The notes under the pieces were generated by a model. The model worked only from the letters and a program-made list of their open reading frames with translations. It did no database searches and was not told the DNA's origin. DNA of 8,470 bases from assembly GCA_015488855.1 (NCBI GenBank), contig WFMY01000257.1, forward strand, positions 1 through 8,470, written 5' to 3'. The translations under genes were made by a program, and so were the position numbers. Positions within the stretch are counted from its first letter, which is position 1. Every line of letters starts with the position of its first letter. Positions 8,172 through 8,470 of this stretch are shown here, piece after piece. The stretch comes from Helicobacteraceae bacterium (GTDB lineage: Bacteria > Campylobacterota > Campylobacteria > Campylobacterales > Sulfurimonadaceae).

Positions 8172-8187
8172 TTTAATTTCCTTTTAA
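8168..8187 (-). repeat. Downstream copy of the direct repeat at the lipoprotein/tagH junction
   Basis: On the minus strand this reads TTAAAAGGAAATTAAAATGA. It includes the end of the small lipoprotein gene, the AAGGA ribosome binding site (8183..8179, 7 bases before the ATG), the lipoprotein TAA and the tagH ATG. The two copies are read in different codon frames, so the similarity does not come from shared protein sequence. It may reflect a duplicated translation-initiation module or simple convergence on a good AT-rich ribosome binding site. Confidence 0.8.
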
Positions 8188-8298
8188 CTGCTTAACTTCT
8201 GGTTTCACCTGATACAATGGCTTATAATTCTCCTGAATTGCAGTGCACCCACTCAAGAACATGATAAATATAATAACGATTAATGAAGTTTTTCTCAT
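8173..8298 (-). CDS. Very small putative lipoprotein between clpV and tagH (41 aa)
   Basis: A 41-codon gene with a strong ribosome binding site (AAGGA at 8309..8305, 6 bases before the ATG). The N-terminus MRKTSLIVIIFIMFLSG is a typical lipoprotein signal: basic start, hydrophobic core, then lipobox L15-S16-G17-C18. After cleavage only 24 residues would remain, beginning at the lipidated Cys18. They contain ENYKPLYQVKPEVKQLKGN, with four Lys, two Glu and a Tyr/Pro-rich centre. The residue after Cys is Thr rather than Asp, which by the enterobacterial rule would favour outer-membrane sorting. Its TAA stop leaves one base before the tagH ATG, and its start is one base after the clpV stop, so it is fully embedded in the operon. 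I do not recognise a family. It is much too short to be a second TssJ and has no TssJ motifs. It may be a small envelope accessory of the secretion system; that is inference from position and lipobox. Confidence 0.8.
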   Translation of the reverse strand: MRKTSLIVIIFIMFLSGCTAIQENYKPLYQVKPEVKQLKGN

Positions 8299-8313
8299 TT
8301 TATTTCCTTTTAA
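8295..8313 (-). repeat. Upstream copy of a direct repeat carrying RBS, stop and start at the clpV/lipoprotein junction
   Basis: On the minus strand this reads TTAAAAGGAAATAAAATGA. It holds the last ClpV codons, the AAGGA ribosome binding site, the clpV TAA and the ATG of the small lipoprotein. It matches the segment at 8168..8187 except for one missing T. The two copies are 127 bases apart, one at each end of the lipoprotein gene. Confidence 0.8.
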
Positions 8314-8470
8314 TTGAATTTTTTATTGTAATTTTATTTTCTGCATTCAAGCAGATATTGACACTACTCAAACGTTCCTGTGTCATCGTTGCATTTAAGA
8401 GTGTTTTAGACAACACTGGCATAATATTTGAATTGACAACCTGGTCAATATTTCTTGCACCCGTATCCAT
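8300..8470 (-). CDS. clpV: T6SS sheath-disassembly ATPase ClpV/TssH, C-terminal end only
   Basis: Only the last 56 codons lie in the window; the 5' part is beyond position 8470. The first visible residues read MDTGARNIDQVVNSNIMPVL. This corresponds to the TGARNIDxxLxxxLLPxLS segment near the C-terminus of ClpV-type Clp/Hsp100 ATPases (D2 small subdomain), followed by a short beta-rich tail ending in SIKRK. The Met at the window edge is therefore internal, not a start. ClpV is a cytosolic AAA+ hexamer that pulls apart contracted TssB/TssC sheath so its subunits can be reused. The ATPase motifs cannot be inspected here. The TAA stop (8302..8300) is one base from the ATG of the next gene, so translation is probably coupled. 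The identification rests on this short tail plus the T6SS context; a general ClpB chaperone would also carry a TGAR motif but would be out of place here. Confidence 0.85.
   Translation of the reverse strand: MDTGARNIDQVVNSNIMPVLSKTLLNATMTQERLSSVNICLNAENKITIKNSIKRK

Noticed and set aside
8173..8298. Small lipoprotein as a duplicate or remnant of TssJ
   Set aside because: Apart from a lipobox it shares no TssJ motif. It has an intact start, ribosome binding site and stop, so it does not look like a decayed gene.
8300..8470. Independent small gene starting with the ATG at 8470
   Set aside because: The first residues match an internal TGARNID segment of ClpV, so the Met is internal and the gene is cut by the window edge.

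Overview
The window is one uninterrupted stretch of a type VI secretion system (T6SS) operon. All genes are on the minus strand, so transcription runs from position 8470 toward position 1. In that order the genes are: the C-terminal end of the sheath-recycling ATPase ClpV/TssH (cut by the window edge), a 41-residue lipoprotein, the FHA-domain protein TagH, the outer-membrane lipoprotein TssJ, the baseplate protein TssK, the inner-membrane proteins TssL and TssM, and a PP2C-type phosphatase of the PppA kind. No gap between genes exceeds 13 bases, and several genes overlap by 1 to 11 bases. There is therefore no room for an internal terminator or a stand-alone promoter, and one polycistronic message is the simplest reading.

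The DNA is AT-rich (about 30% GC by eye), with A/T-ending codons and AAGGA-type ribosome binding sites. Together with the T6SS content this suggests a low-GC Gram-negative bacterium. A Campylobacterota member (Sulfurimonas/Arcobacter-like) is my best guess, but the sequence alone does not prove it. The presence of ClpV would set it apart from Campylobacter jejuni and Helicobacter hepaticus, whose T6SS clusters lack a clpV gene.

Functionally, TssJ-TssM-TssL form the trans-envelope membrane complex. TssK joins the baseplate to TssL/TssM, ClpV disassembles contracted sheath, and TagH plus PppA are two parts of the threonine-phosphorylation switch (PpkA kinase, PppA phosphatase, Fha/TagH) known to control T6SS assembly. 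The order fha-tssJ-tssK-tssL-tssM-pppA matches the Pseudomonas aeruginosa H1 cluster except that tagF is missing between tssM and pppA. The kinase is not in the window, but by synteny it could lie just beyond position 1.

The core genes are canonical. The least explained element is the tiny lipoprotein gene at 8173..8298. It is bounded on both sides by almost identical 19/20-base segments that carry the ribosome binding site, stop codon and next start codon, so the gene looks like an exact cassette between clpV and tagH. I see no RNA genes, CRISPR arrays, insertion sequences or origins.
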